64,000 nt of DNA, taken from positions 17,124,357-17,188,356 of the forward strand of contig NC_088178.1 in NCBI RefSeq assembly GCF_028769735.1. The letters run 5' to 3'. Every line of letters starts with the position of its first letter. Position 1 is the stretch's first letter. The notes below the pieces were generated by a model that did not search any database, was not told the origin of the DNA, and saw only the letters and a program-made list of their open reading frames with translations. The translations under genes and the position numbers were made by a program. This document shows, piece by piece, positions 26,637-37,071 of the stretch. This DNA is from Zonotrichia leucophrys gambelii. Taxonomy: Eukaryota; Chordata; Aves; Passeriformes; Passerellidae.

Positions 26637-27749
26637 TCAGATGTTTTCTTAAATACCCAGCATTGAATGAATTTTGATATTCCCAAAGCAAACCAACAGT
26701 ATTTTTAAAGGTCAAGGTGTAACTTCTCCAATTCAAGGAGTATCTCAGAAGTGACCAAACTTTTATCAGCAGGGAAATGTCCCAATCTCCTGTGACTTAA
26801 CTGGTTTCTTAAAAGGTGATGTTCAGCAGAGCATCTGTGCCTCCAAAGGCAGCTGTGCAGAGCTGCACCAGCCTTCTGGCTTCATCAACACTCCCAGTGT
26901 GCTTAACTGGAAGCAGTAGTGAATTACTAAGGAGGACGTACAAAAGGAAGGACCTGTTTTGTTTCTTTTCGTAGCAAAACCTGTTCAAGTACCCTGAAAT
27001 AGCTTGGAAGTGACTCCTTTTATCTATTAAACCTTTTTTTTGATTGCTGGCGCTGTTATTGCAACAGCAGTGGCCACAGCAATGCAGAGGTCCTACCTCA
27101 GGAAGATTTTCAGAGGTGTTTGAACTGTCAGTTTTTACAGATATGGTTAATTGCTCTGTCTCAGGAGATTATCTGCAGCTGAAATTTAAGGTTAATTTTT
27201 TTACATGCTGTGTAGTTTGGAGGAGGGGAGATCACAGAAACAGCTTTCACAGAATACAATGTATTTCAGTTGAGGTTGGCTGATCTATTGTTTTATAAAA
27301 TGACTCTTGGTTTTACTGGGGATTTTGTGTGTTGTTGTTGGGGTTTGTTTGTTTAATTTTCTTTTTCCTTTGTTTCAAGTCAATTTGTCTTTGAGCAAAG
27401 TCATATTTCTGAAATGTCCCCTAATACTGAATTTTGTTGAGCACCAAACTCCTCTCCTAGAATTGTGTGTGCATTGGGTAGTGTTAATTTCAAACTGTAA
27501 ACTCAGCCTTAACTTGGTATTTCTGAATTGCATGCCAGCAAGTATATAGAAGGCAAACATGTAGATGAGTTCAAACATATAGTAATTACTTGAATAAGAA
27601 GGGTGAGAAATTGAAGTGATAAAGCACTTGATTCTTCTTCAGTGGCTCATAGTACCAATGCTGTACATGTTCTCAAGGATTAGCACCACTCTGCAAGGAG
27701 CTATCAACCCTTTTTTATATTCAGTCCCTCATAGTAATGGTAATTGCTG

Positions 27750-27753
<4 letters not shown>

Positions 27754-27777
<24 letters not shown>
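27754..27777 (+). repeat. T24 homopolymer tract
   Basis: A run of 24 T. No TTTATT-like signal or duplicated flank suggests a minus-strand retrocopy. Confidence 0.9.
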
Positions 27778-27780
<3 letters not shown>

Positions 27781-29959
27781 AAAATAGAATATCTTTGTCT
27801 GAATATTTTTTAAATGGCACAAGAAAAGTGGCATTGTTTGAAAATCCCAGTGGTGTCATAACAAGACTTCACATAAACATTAGATCAAGCAACCACAAGC
27901 AGCATGTGAATTATTCTGGGAAGTTTTTAAAACGTGGGATACATGGCATTATTTAAGTATTTATAAATGTCATCTCATCTGCTATAAGGAAAGCTAATAG
28001 ACTGTTTTGCAGACATTTCAACTCCAAAAACCAATTGCTTCTGTAATCTATTTCTATAAAATCGGCAAAAGTGGAAGCAGGCGTACTATGGGTCAATACC
28101 AGTGAAAGGCCTCTCTGCAGACAAAAGATTCACAGTCCATTAAGTTTCAGGTCTGTCCTGATATGGATTCCTCTGATGTATTACTATTATATCCTATTTT
28201 TGTTGACTCAGTTGCTGTGTCAGCAAAACCAAACATTTTGGCTTGTGTCCCAGCATCAAGCTGTCTGTGGAGGATATGTGTTTGCCTCCACCACGACAGT
28301 AATGAGAAACTGGCATTAGTTTGATTTGCATAATTTTACGCTTCTAACTTAGACTCTGTGTCAGTAGGAGACAACTTATTGTGATGATACTCACTGCACA
28401 TTATTCGTTTTGTGCAATCAGCATTTATTTATGCAAATTTCATCATTACAAGAGGTCATTTTCCAACCTTCTACCATGAAATCACTTTTTCTGCCAATGA
28501 ACAGTAAGAAAACACCATAGGAGAACAGCCAGGTGTATTTGTCATTCACACTCCTTGGCCAAGACACTGCAAAGGGTTTATTGTGTGTGTGCATATGTGT
28601 TTAAAAATATGTTTTATGAAAGACTGACAGCTCTAATGACAAAACTAAAATTTGATAGACCACATGTGATTATTTTAGACAAATGCTGTCAAAAAAGGCA
28701 CACGCAAAACTCAAAACAAATCCAACTGTCTTGCTAGTTATGAGAATTTCTATAAGAATAATTTATAGACTGAAAAAAATATTTTGTGTTCCCCAGATGA
28801 TCAGTGGAATGTTTTCTGTGATAAGAAGCAGAACCCTGTAATTTATTCATGTGAGAGATAAAAAAGACAGAATAATAAACTAGGATGTCCCACTTGTAAC
28901 AGAGACCTGAAATAGCAATAAATGTTGAAAAAGCTTATCAGAATAACTTGGATCTTAAGGATTCGTGAAGTAACCATCAAGATTCTCTTGATAGAAATGC
29001 TTCCAAGGTCACATTGTTTATCTTATCACTAGTGATAGAGGGACCCCTTAAGGTTTTATTTGCAAGTAGCTGAAACAACACCAGAAATCACTCTTTTCCC
29101 TAAACAATTGCTCCTTCCTAAGTTTGAAAAGACTTGGAATATGTCAGCACTTATAAGGGAGGAAGAAGTTACACAGAACAAGTAATTTGGGTGCTGGTTG
29201 ACTGAGAGAGTGGTGAGTACTTAACAGATTGTATCCTCACAAGAGGTACAGAGCTCACTGGACTTCCTAGCATGCAAACTATTGCTGACAAGAAAAGAAT
29301 GAGACCACAAATATGGCTTTACCTTTTATCCTCCCCAAAATAATCGAATCTGTAATTCTGAGCAGAAAAATTGCATGTACTATCCCAGCAGCTAGACTAA
29401 AACATAAGTACTATAACTAAATACAAAACAAAACCCACAGGTGAGCCACTTTTACAAAGAACAGTTGTTTGTAATGGTCCTTTTTTATGTCAAAAAATCT
29501 GTAAATCAGATGTAATACACAGGGAGAAAAAAAAAGCACTTTTCAAAAGAATGAGTGTAGCTGAAATCTGTTTATGTGCTCACTTGAAAAAAAAGCATTC
29601 CAATAGCCCAGCACATGCATCTGGGAGAGAAATTTCTATCCGCAGGTGTGCATGAGATGATTAGCTCCTAAATATTTTTGCAGCCCTTGCTTCATGTGGG
29701 AATAAAATCCTCTATCCTGACATATGCTGTTTCATAATTCTTGAGTGAAAAGGTTCTTAAAGAAAACTCAGTTGGGCAGCCAATGCTGTATGAGCCCCAT
29801 GTGGTAAATGAAGCTATGTGAGCTCAGAGTTTAATAAGATGATACTGCTCTTTGTATCATTAACCCGCAGTCAGTCGACATGCTGGATTAAGATTAGAAA
29901 TTGCATAGTTAGGGATTCCTGATTATTTTTTAAAATTATTTTTATTTTTAGTTATGAGG
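27778..29959. other. AT-rich DNA; two octamer motifs in opposite orientation
   Basis: No gene seen. ATTTGCAT (28323-28330) and ATGCAAAT (28431-28438) are POU-factor octamers about 100 bp apart in opposite orientations. The same octamer occurs elsewhere in the window (for example 9150-9157, 49657-49664 and 60383-60390), so chance is a fair explanation. About 29740-29930 is free of low-complexity tracts. Confidence 0.4.
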
Positions 29960-30606
29960 TAATTGAGACAGAAGAAAGGCTAAATTAAAAGAACTGTTTT
30001 AGGATTAAATTCAAGAACAGAATGAGGAAATAAAAGTAAGTCCTAAAAGAAAAAAATCTGTAGAAGAAAAGTGAAGAAAAAGGATAGAATAGTGCTGTAA
30101 AATACAAAATCTCTGAGAGGGGAAAAAATAGTTTCATGGTAAGAGCCAGTGCCCTTTGAAGGACAGAACAAAATCTCAAATTACCCAGAGGACCAAATGA
30201 GATGAACCTATTGGACAAAGACAAGAGGCAGAAATAATAAAAGTGTGAGTAAAGGAGATACTCATCTGCAAAGCTTACAGAATCTTTGTGTTAGCCAAAA
30301 CACAGGAGATGTATCCATGAACCACCACCAAGGTGAACCCCAAGTACCATGAATGGGTGATTAGGAACGGACAACATAGATGTATGATAAGGGAAAGACA
30401 ACTGTCTGGGGACTGAAAAACATAGACTATATCAAATATTTTTGAGAAAGTATTAGGAAAACTCAACATACGGAATGAAGTACTCTCAGGGGCATATTTG
30501 AAAGAACTTAAGAGACACCAACTGAGTAGCTGAAAGGAAGAGGCAGGAAAAACTGACAATAGCAGCCTGAAGAGCAAATGGTTGTGTATGGAAAAAATGA
30601 AGGGTA
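29960..30606 (+). other. purine-skewed block of unknown origin
   Basis: Over about 650 bases the + strand is strongly rich in A and G and poor in T, bounded by T-rich DNA on both sides. The skew removes TTA, CTA and TCA words, which explains the two open frames on - (29985-30224 and 30275-30577) with Phe/Leu/Ser-rich translations. Those are not counted as genes. A-rich sense strands occur in some retroviral remnants, but no LTR, primer-binding site or retroviral motif was recognised. Confidence 0.4.
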
Positions 30607-31929
30607 GATTTTTTTCTCTAAAACTTGACTTTGAAAATTGCTTTCAAACAGAAGAAACTCCCTAACAACAGTATTCTTTTTAATTTCACTTTTATGTTAC
30701 TAAGCTGGTTTAAGTAACAAACAAGAATTTTCCCTCCTTCTTAATTAGATAAGTATATCATATGGAAAAGCATTATGTAGGGACACTTTGATTTCATGAG
30801 GTTCTCACTCATGAGCTGCCCTAGGCACAACTGTGATAGCTAATGAATGCTTTACTAGTGTGTGGCAAAGAGAATTCTTCCCATTTTCTCTGAAACAAAT
30901 AGATACTCCTTAACTCTCAGATTTTAATCTCATGTCATGCTAGAGCTAATACAGGCAGAAGGTGAATTACAGAACCCACCTTCTGACTGTCACATCCCTA
31001 GCCCAATTATAACAGTCAGGCTCGGGTTTCGACATGGTTCTCATCTGACTTGCTTGTCAGAATTCAAGACAAATTTTTCTGTAAAAGATGTGACATATCT
31101 GAGTTAAAAATTCCAAAGGTTAGTCTGTTTTATTTTGACTAAATATTTATGATTCCTTTGACTGTACCTGAATTTTTAAGTCTTACTGACTCATAGACCA
31201 GCCTCTTATGCAAGTCTTCTGATATGGCCTGGCTGTCATTCATCCAAAATAAAACAAAAATGGTTTGTCTAGAAATTAGAAAATGAGAACTGGATAAATC
31301 AGAGGGAAGATATTTGTTCAGATGTGCTTTCACTGAGATGCATGAGACTATATATCAAATCCTAAAGCTGCATTGTCATTGTAAGTTCTTGCAGTCACTG
31401 CTTAGATTCTCTGATAACCAGTATGGATTGTCAGGACAAATATGTAGAGAACTGGGGAAGACTGGGGGGTCTTGTAAGTAGGGGCTTGATGTCTGGAGCT
31501 GTGTGAACTCTGATTTTAGTCTAGTGTTTCAGGCCCAGTCTGTCTCTAATTTTGTACCTGCTCTGTGTCTATGTACTACAGAGTGCTCTTTCTGTTAAAG
31601 GACATCACATGAGGTACATATTGCTTAGCAGTCATCCACACCGTGCCAGTGGGTTTCTTTTATCTAAATCAAGAGCATGTGTGGATGCTTGTTGCAGATT
31701 TCAAGTACACTATGCCAATGATTCACACAAGGCAAAGCCCTGTTTGTTGAAAAGAAATCTATGGCCATGGCAATTATGATATAGCTGAAGTTTTCTAATG
31801 GTGAAATGTCTTTGATTCTACATAATAAAAACCATGCAGCCTTGGAAATATTTATTAAAATGTTTTAAAATATATTATAACTGTTGATTTATGGATGGGC
31901 AGAATGAAAAAAACAGAAACATTATGAAA
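30607..31929. other. AT-rich DNA without recognisable genes
   Basis: No exon, RNA gene or repeat recognised. Open frames reach at most 75 codons. Confidence 0.6.
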
Positions 31930-32590
31930 GGTTCAGGAGAATGCCAGTTGCTTTGAAGTTGTGTTTAACTTCTGCAGATACCTTTCCAAGCTGCACTGGG
32001 TTTGATTCAGACACTCAGGTTTAGGTTCACCCTACCAGTCATTAGCCATCAAAAGGCAGCACTAAAGTTTGTCACCAAGGCACCTTTTGTGGTCAAAGGA
32101 GAGACCAGGGTCCCTCTGCTGATCTTTTGTTATTGCCTACCTGCTCCTCTGGAGGAGCTTGCTTTTTCCACACCTTCACAGGGGAAATAGGGACTTGCTT
32201 AGAGTGGGTGGTTCCTTTCCCTGAGGCTGGGGGAGCCTCGTAGTTCTGTGCTGAGGTGGATGGCACTGCACACCCATTGCAAGTCACACCTCTCCCTCGG
32301 CAGGAAAAGTTTAGAAACGTGCTGAGAGGTTTCAAAATGGGAGGGCTGCACCTCCAGTTTAGTCGGATGGATGAGTTGATGTAAAAGCCATGTGTTACGT
32401 GCTTGAAGTATTTGCAGAACTCCTGGAAAAACTGGCTGAAAACTATTCTGTGCCATTTTATTGATCTTTGTATGGGAGAGTGAGCTGGGGTTAAAATCTG
32501 GAAAGTTCCTAACATAGACTGGAATTAGAACCTGAAAAATAAATTTTGGTCTTTTGTCTTCTCTCAATTTGATTGACTGATAAAACATGA
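31930..32590 (-). other. GC-richer block with two overlapping open frames on the minus strand
   Basis: Two frames on -, 140 codons (32093-32515) and 129 codons (32199-32588), run over the same DNA in different registers. Neither translation shows a domain I can name. The block is less AT-rich than its surroundings, which lengthens open frames by itself. It could be an old coding or mobile-element remnant with a frameshift, or chance. I do not annotate a gene. Confidence 0.3.
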
Positions 32591-33141
32591 TGGGACTGAA
32601 AATACCACTTGAAAAAGCTTCTGCGGTTTCATAACCATCAGGAAATTAAAAAAAAAAAATTAAATCAGTAACTATTCCTCCCAACTTGAATAACACAAGT
32701 GGTTAAATTTTAATTTCATAGCTTAATTAAGATCTTTAAAATAAGTTTGCTTTTGGTCACCTTAAAAGTAATTAGAATTTTTTATCTATGTAGAAACTCC
32801 AGAATTTCATTTTCATTCAAATGACTGATCTTTTTTCTTTGCTTTCTTCAGCCTTCTTATGTATAGTAAGATTTAATTCAAATGAATTAAGTATTTACAG
32901 TCTTTATTTTGAAAATAAAACATATAAAATAGCAAAAAAGTAAAGATATTTTATTTCTGGGATTATTTTTTCCTTCAGTCAAAAAATTTTGCCAAATGCA
33001 GTACTGGCCACAAGCAATTTCATTCCTAGATTTAATTCTGTGGGAATTCCTTCTTAGAAAATACTGTTTTGATATAGTGAAACATTCAAATGAGTGTAAA
33101 CAATTATCCCTTAAAATGAAAATAAAAGTTAAAAAATAGTT
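32591..33141. other. AT-rich DNA without recognisable genes
   Basis: Very AT-rich, including an A10 tract near 32648. Nothing recognisable was seen. The 85-codon frame on - at 32887-33144 is unconvincing. Confidence 0.6.
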
Positions 33142-33212
33142 CAAATAACTTTAAGAAGAATTTACATGAAATTCATAGTGAATTTCATGTAAATTCTTCT
33201 TAAAGTTATTTG
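33142..33212. repeat. perfect palindrome with 34-bp arms and 3-nt loop
   Basis: Arm 33142-33175 is the exact reverse complement of 33179-33212, with TAG between them. The pairing ends sharply (T at 33141, T at 33213). Identity over 34 bp implies a recent origin or strong selection. Likely causes are a template-switch inverted duplication during replication, or a fold-back hairpin. It could also be transcribed as a hairpin, but the AT-rich perfect stem and 3-nt loop are unlike a usual pre-miRNA. Confidence 0.95.
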
Positions 33213-33579
33213 TGATTTTGCAATGATTATATGCTTGCCTGAATTAACTTAATGTGAACTTCTAGCTCCAAAAATAACAATATATGTTTATATTTCACCT
33301 GCAGAATGTTTGGAAAAAAATATTAGTGTCTCTACAGAATTAATTTAGTGCCCATCCAAATTAAAGATTATATTTTAAAATGGAGCTTGCTTTTTCTGTA
33401 TGCCAAAATAGAATCTGCAGTTATCACAGTTTAAGTGACTATGGCATAAAAGATCTGTCTGTTATTATTCAGAATAATTTTACATATTTCTTAGGATATT
33501 TTTATAGTATTATTTGAAAGAAATACTCTGTATTGATTAATCCTAGCAGGATCCCATAGTCTATCGCAACTGTACAGTA

Positions 33580-33643
33580 TTTGGGGTTTGGATAGATGAT
33601 CTCCAGAGGTCCCTTCCAGCCTGAACTATTCTGTGATTCTGTA
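33580..33643 (+). mobile_element. CR1 LINE 3'-end fragment
   Basis: The hallmark CR1 tail is present: 'gatagatgatctccagaggt', 'cccttccagcctgaac' and the terminal octamer repeat 'attctgtgattctgt' (to about 33642). The orientation is +. Only the last 65 bases or so are clear. The upstream part (33541-33580) may belong to the same insertion but is too diverged to claim. Recognised from the known CR1 3' end, without a database search. Confidence 0.9.
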
Positions 33644-34139
33644 AATCACAATCTCATTGCACAGTACATATGAATTTAAAGATCTAGGATTCTGAAAATC
33701 AATACTTTAATATAATTTAATACTTCTTACATCTCCCTGAATTCTGATTTCCTCTTATACTTGGTGCACATTCTTTCTTGCCTTGTACCAATATAATTTG
33801 AACAGAAATGGCTTTTCTGCTTCATATTTCAATGTGTATATTAATGCTTATAAATCCAAATTCTGTTAGTTATTTTATCTTTCAATAGGGTTCTTGTAAA
33901 AAACAGCTCTACATGTTTCAGGGCAGAAAGTCTCTTCTTCAGAGTACAGATTAAAAGTGTAACAGTAGTAAAAGTAATATGAGTGGATGCACTGTAACCT
34001 AACATAATTTTCTATTTTCATAACAAAGTAAGATTATTACATAGAGCAGATATATTTTATGTTTATTCTGGCATTTAATTAATATTTTTAACTGAAATGA
34101 GTGGGCTTGACAAAACTAAATGGGATATCAGAAGATGAG
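33644..34139. other. AT-rich DNA without recognisable genes
   Basis: No gene, exon or repeat recognised. Confidence 0.6.
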
Positions 34140-34575
34140 AATTGAGGAGCATTTATTGATACTTCTCCAATTCATCCCTCTAGTGGTCCCATCAAATGGG
34201 AGCTTTATCGGAACTGCTGATTTGACAAGTTTCCCCCTCTTTATCAGGATTTGAGAGGCAGGAGTATGACATGATTAAAAAGGTCTCTGGAAGATTACCG
34301 CTGGCAGAGTTTTTTTATTTCAAATGAATTGTCTAATGCCCCTCATACCACCAAAGTCGTGAAAAACATCTGATTTGTCAGTTGTAAACCTCCATATAAT
34401 GTTACAGAAATAAATCCAGATATTAGCATTTTTAAGAAACCTGTTTTGCTTACAGCGATAAAACAATTAGTGTAATCTGAACGCATGAAATGATGAGCAT
34501 ATAATTTTAAAAGAAATATTAAATAGGCTTCATGGTGAAGGAGGAAAGTAAGTTTGAGAACAATCATCTGTTTTT
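34140..34575. promoter_or_regulatory. possible conserved non-coding element
   Basis: The sequence is free of tandem or homopolymer repeats apart from one T7, and holds homeodomain-like cores ('aacaattagtgtaatc' near 34464). The 74-codon frame on - has no domain. Together with the next entry it gives a stretch of nearly 900 bp that reads like conserved regulatory DNA, as judged by eye only. Confidence 0.22.
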
Positions 34576-34639
34576 TCAGAATAATGCCTGTAATGGTCCC
34601 ATATATTCACACGATGAAAGAATTAATTCATGTTGCCAT

Positions 34640-35000
34640 TTAACTTCTGTCACTGAATACTTATGGGCGGGCTGCTAAACATGGGGATCCTCACTCTCAA
34701 ATGCATCACCACAAGCTCTGACAGATTAAGTGCCCACATTATGGCTGGTATCTTCACTGGATCATGACAGATCACTGTGCTTTGGAAGCACTTGGTTAAT
34801 GACATGATTTACAGCTCGCTGAGGGGAAGAGGCAGAGGGCTGTTCCAGAGTGAGTGATGCCCTGTGCATGTGGGCTCTTATGAAACGACATCTTCATGGC
34901 CATTTGTGGAGTTGTCAATATCCATCACTTAACAAACGATGTTTCTGGTTCACTGAACATTGGTAAATGAGACACCTTACGAATCAATTCTGGTGTGTTT
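34640..35000. promoter_or_regulatory. possible conserved non-coding element
   Basis: This stretch has a balanced composition, almost no low-complexity sequence and clustered transcription-factor-like words, such as 'cttggttaatgacatg' (about 34789) and an E-box CATTTG (34901-34906). No open frame of note crosses it. It is one of the more enhancer-like segments of the window, though conservation is untested. Confidence 0.25.
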
Positions 35001-37050
35001 GTGTTGTTCAGTGTCATCGGACAGAGTATCCTCTATGTTTGCTGACCTTTTAACTAATAAAAAAAATAAGTCATGTTAGTGCAGAAAAAAAAAAGGGGTT
35101 TTATACAGAGCAAGCTCAGTTGAAGCATTCAAGCATTATTTCTGGATGATGGCATGTTTTAGTTACTCCAAACATCCACAGACTCCATTATATGGAATTT
35201 ACAAGAGTGAATCTAGTAAATATTTGCAAAAATCTGGAAACATAGTAAATCTTTACATTCTAAATTTTCAGGGAACTAAAAGTGATTACTTAGAAAATAT
35301 TTGTGATTTCTGTTACCTTGACTGTAAATTTAGTTTTAGGAAGTACTTTCAGAAATTTTTTCCTGCTGTATAATGGGTCCAGCGTAGCTGTTTCCACACC
35401 AACTCTGTAATTATTTCATTACTGAATTGGCTGAGGTAGTACGGGTTTTTGCCATTTCATCCTTTGGGGTCCTGCAGATGTTGTGCAATATGCATGGCTT
35501 AGGTAAGGGAAGCTGCTGTAGCAGTTATAAAGGATGTTCCTTGTGATCTTCAACTCTAATTTTGCCTTCAACCTCTGGTCCAAAGGGCAAAGCCTGTATT
35601 TAGAGAGGAGGCAGCTGAAGGAAAAAGTGCATTGCTGTGCTCCATTTCACTCAAGGTTTCAGCATGTATTTGTTTCCTGTGTTTTTGCTGCCTTGAATTT
35701 CCTTCAAGACCCAGGAGCATTGGCAGGAGCTTTCATTATTCACTGGCCCTTGGCTCTATTACATGCTGATATCTGTTCCCCTAATTTCCAAGCTGCTGTG
35801 AAAAACCAGACAAGATATTTCCAATGTTACCAGTATAGCTTCTGCCTGAACAAAACCATTGCAGTAGCAGGGTTTGATGTTCTTGATTTACCTTCTAAGA
35901 CCGGGACTACTACTGGATATCCTAAGATAAGGTGATCATCTTGCATGCAAAGGCAGCTTTCCTTCCTCTCATATTCCAGATGGGTATCAGAAGAGATCAA
36001 ATTCTTTAAATGCTCAGAGGTTAGTGCTGATAAAAGCCTACATTGCTAGGTGGAAAAGAATGTAACTTCATAAGAGCAACATCCATTCCATCCCGGTACT
36101 GCATAGGTAATTGGTTTTGTTGGTCTGCTCTCTCTTTTAAGTAGTTGGTGCTTTCATTAGATCTGTAACAGTGCTCTACATTCCTCACAAAGGCTAATTG
36201 ATACCTACCTCTCTTGCCTTCAAAAGATTTCACAAGAATTTTTCCACCACTAGTACAGCTGCCTCCCCATTCTCCTTTTCTCCTTGCCACACTGAACTGT
36301 TGCAACTGCTCATATTGTGTTGGCTGCTGTATATTGTTATGGCACCTTGTAAAGTAGCAGTTCTAAAGCCTACAGGAATGGAGGAGATGCTCTTCACAGA
36401 ACCTCCCTCTAAAGTAATTTGAAAGGAGGCCATGTGTCTTAGGCCATAATTCAAGTCCTTAAATCTGTATAATTTCATGTTCTAATCAAGTAGTCTATTT
36501 CCAGAATTTTTTGCTAAACTACTTTCTAATCACAATTTTCTGGAAATGGGGTTTATTGTTTCCTTAAAGGCTTAAAAGTCATCAGTGTGAAGGCTATGTA
36601 GTCAGATAGCAGGTTGTGTTAAAGTTTGTAATAATGCAGTAATTTAGGATTCCCATGTATTACATTCATTGTAATTAAAGTCGAGTCTTCTCTAGCACAT
36701 CCTGCTGTTTCAATTTTCTTTCAACTGATGTTAATGCATGCAAGGAATTTACTTGGTATGATCAGATCGTACTTTATTGTTATGCTCTTTAAACATGGAT
36801 CTCTAAGACTTCATTCAGCAGAGGTGCACAATATGTTTTCTTGGATTAGACTGCCAACCCACTGCAGTGACCAGTATATCACCTGGGAATCACAGAGTGT
36901 CCCCAGATATTTCTTTACCTGCCCCAATTCCTGGCATTGTGGAGTTCTAATACATGGGATGTTGTGGAATAACGAAAATAAGTAATAGGTGTCCTTTACC
37001 TTTTTTTGCTGCAGAATGGGACCAGAGTAAGATGCAGCTATATCTCTAAA
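35001..37050. other. non-coding DNA; longest plus-strand open frame
   Basis: The longest + frame of the window (133 codons, 35534-35935) lies here. Its translation has no recognisable domain, signal peptide or repeat, and no splice or promoter context supports it. Overlapping frames on both strands at 36021-36478 are mutual shadows. No gene is called. Confidence 0.45.
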
Positions 37051-37071
37051 CCACACAGATAATCTGTGTGG
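37051..37071. repeat. perfect 21-bp inverted repeat
   Basis: CCACACAGAT and ATCTGTGTGG flank a single A. This is a 10-bp-arm palindrome of unknown role. Confidence 0.9.

Larger units (their letters stand above)
21255..27753. other. non-coding DNA with scattered GC-richer patches
   Basis: No supported gene. Two patches, about 21880-22160 and 22990-23500, are richer in G and C and carry overlapping 60-95 codon frames, on both strands in the second. None has a recognisable domain, and frames open in both directions point to composition. They may be old repeats or lncRNA exons. The rest is AT-rich. Confidence 0.5.

Noticed and set aside
27237..27285. Possible decayed inverted CR1 tail ('cacagaatacaatg...gaggttgg')
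   Set aside because: Too few ordered matches to distinguish from chance.
30275..30577. 100-codon hydrophobic, membrane-like frame on -
   Set aside because: Phe/Leu/Ser richness follows directly from the T-rich minus strand of a purine-skewed block; no coding evidence.
35434..35450. let-7-like word 'tgaggtagtacgggt'
   Set aside because: Matches only the first ten bases of let-7, and no complementary arm forms a precursor hairpin nearby. A similar partial match near 62053 was rejected for the same reason.
35534..35935. 133-codon open frame on +
   Set aside because: No recognisable domain, no promoter or splice context, and a length compatible with chance in AT-rich DNA of this size.
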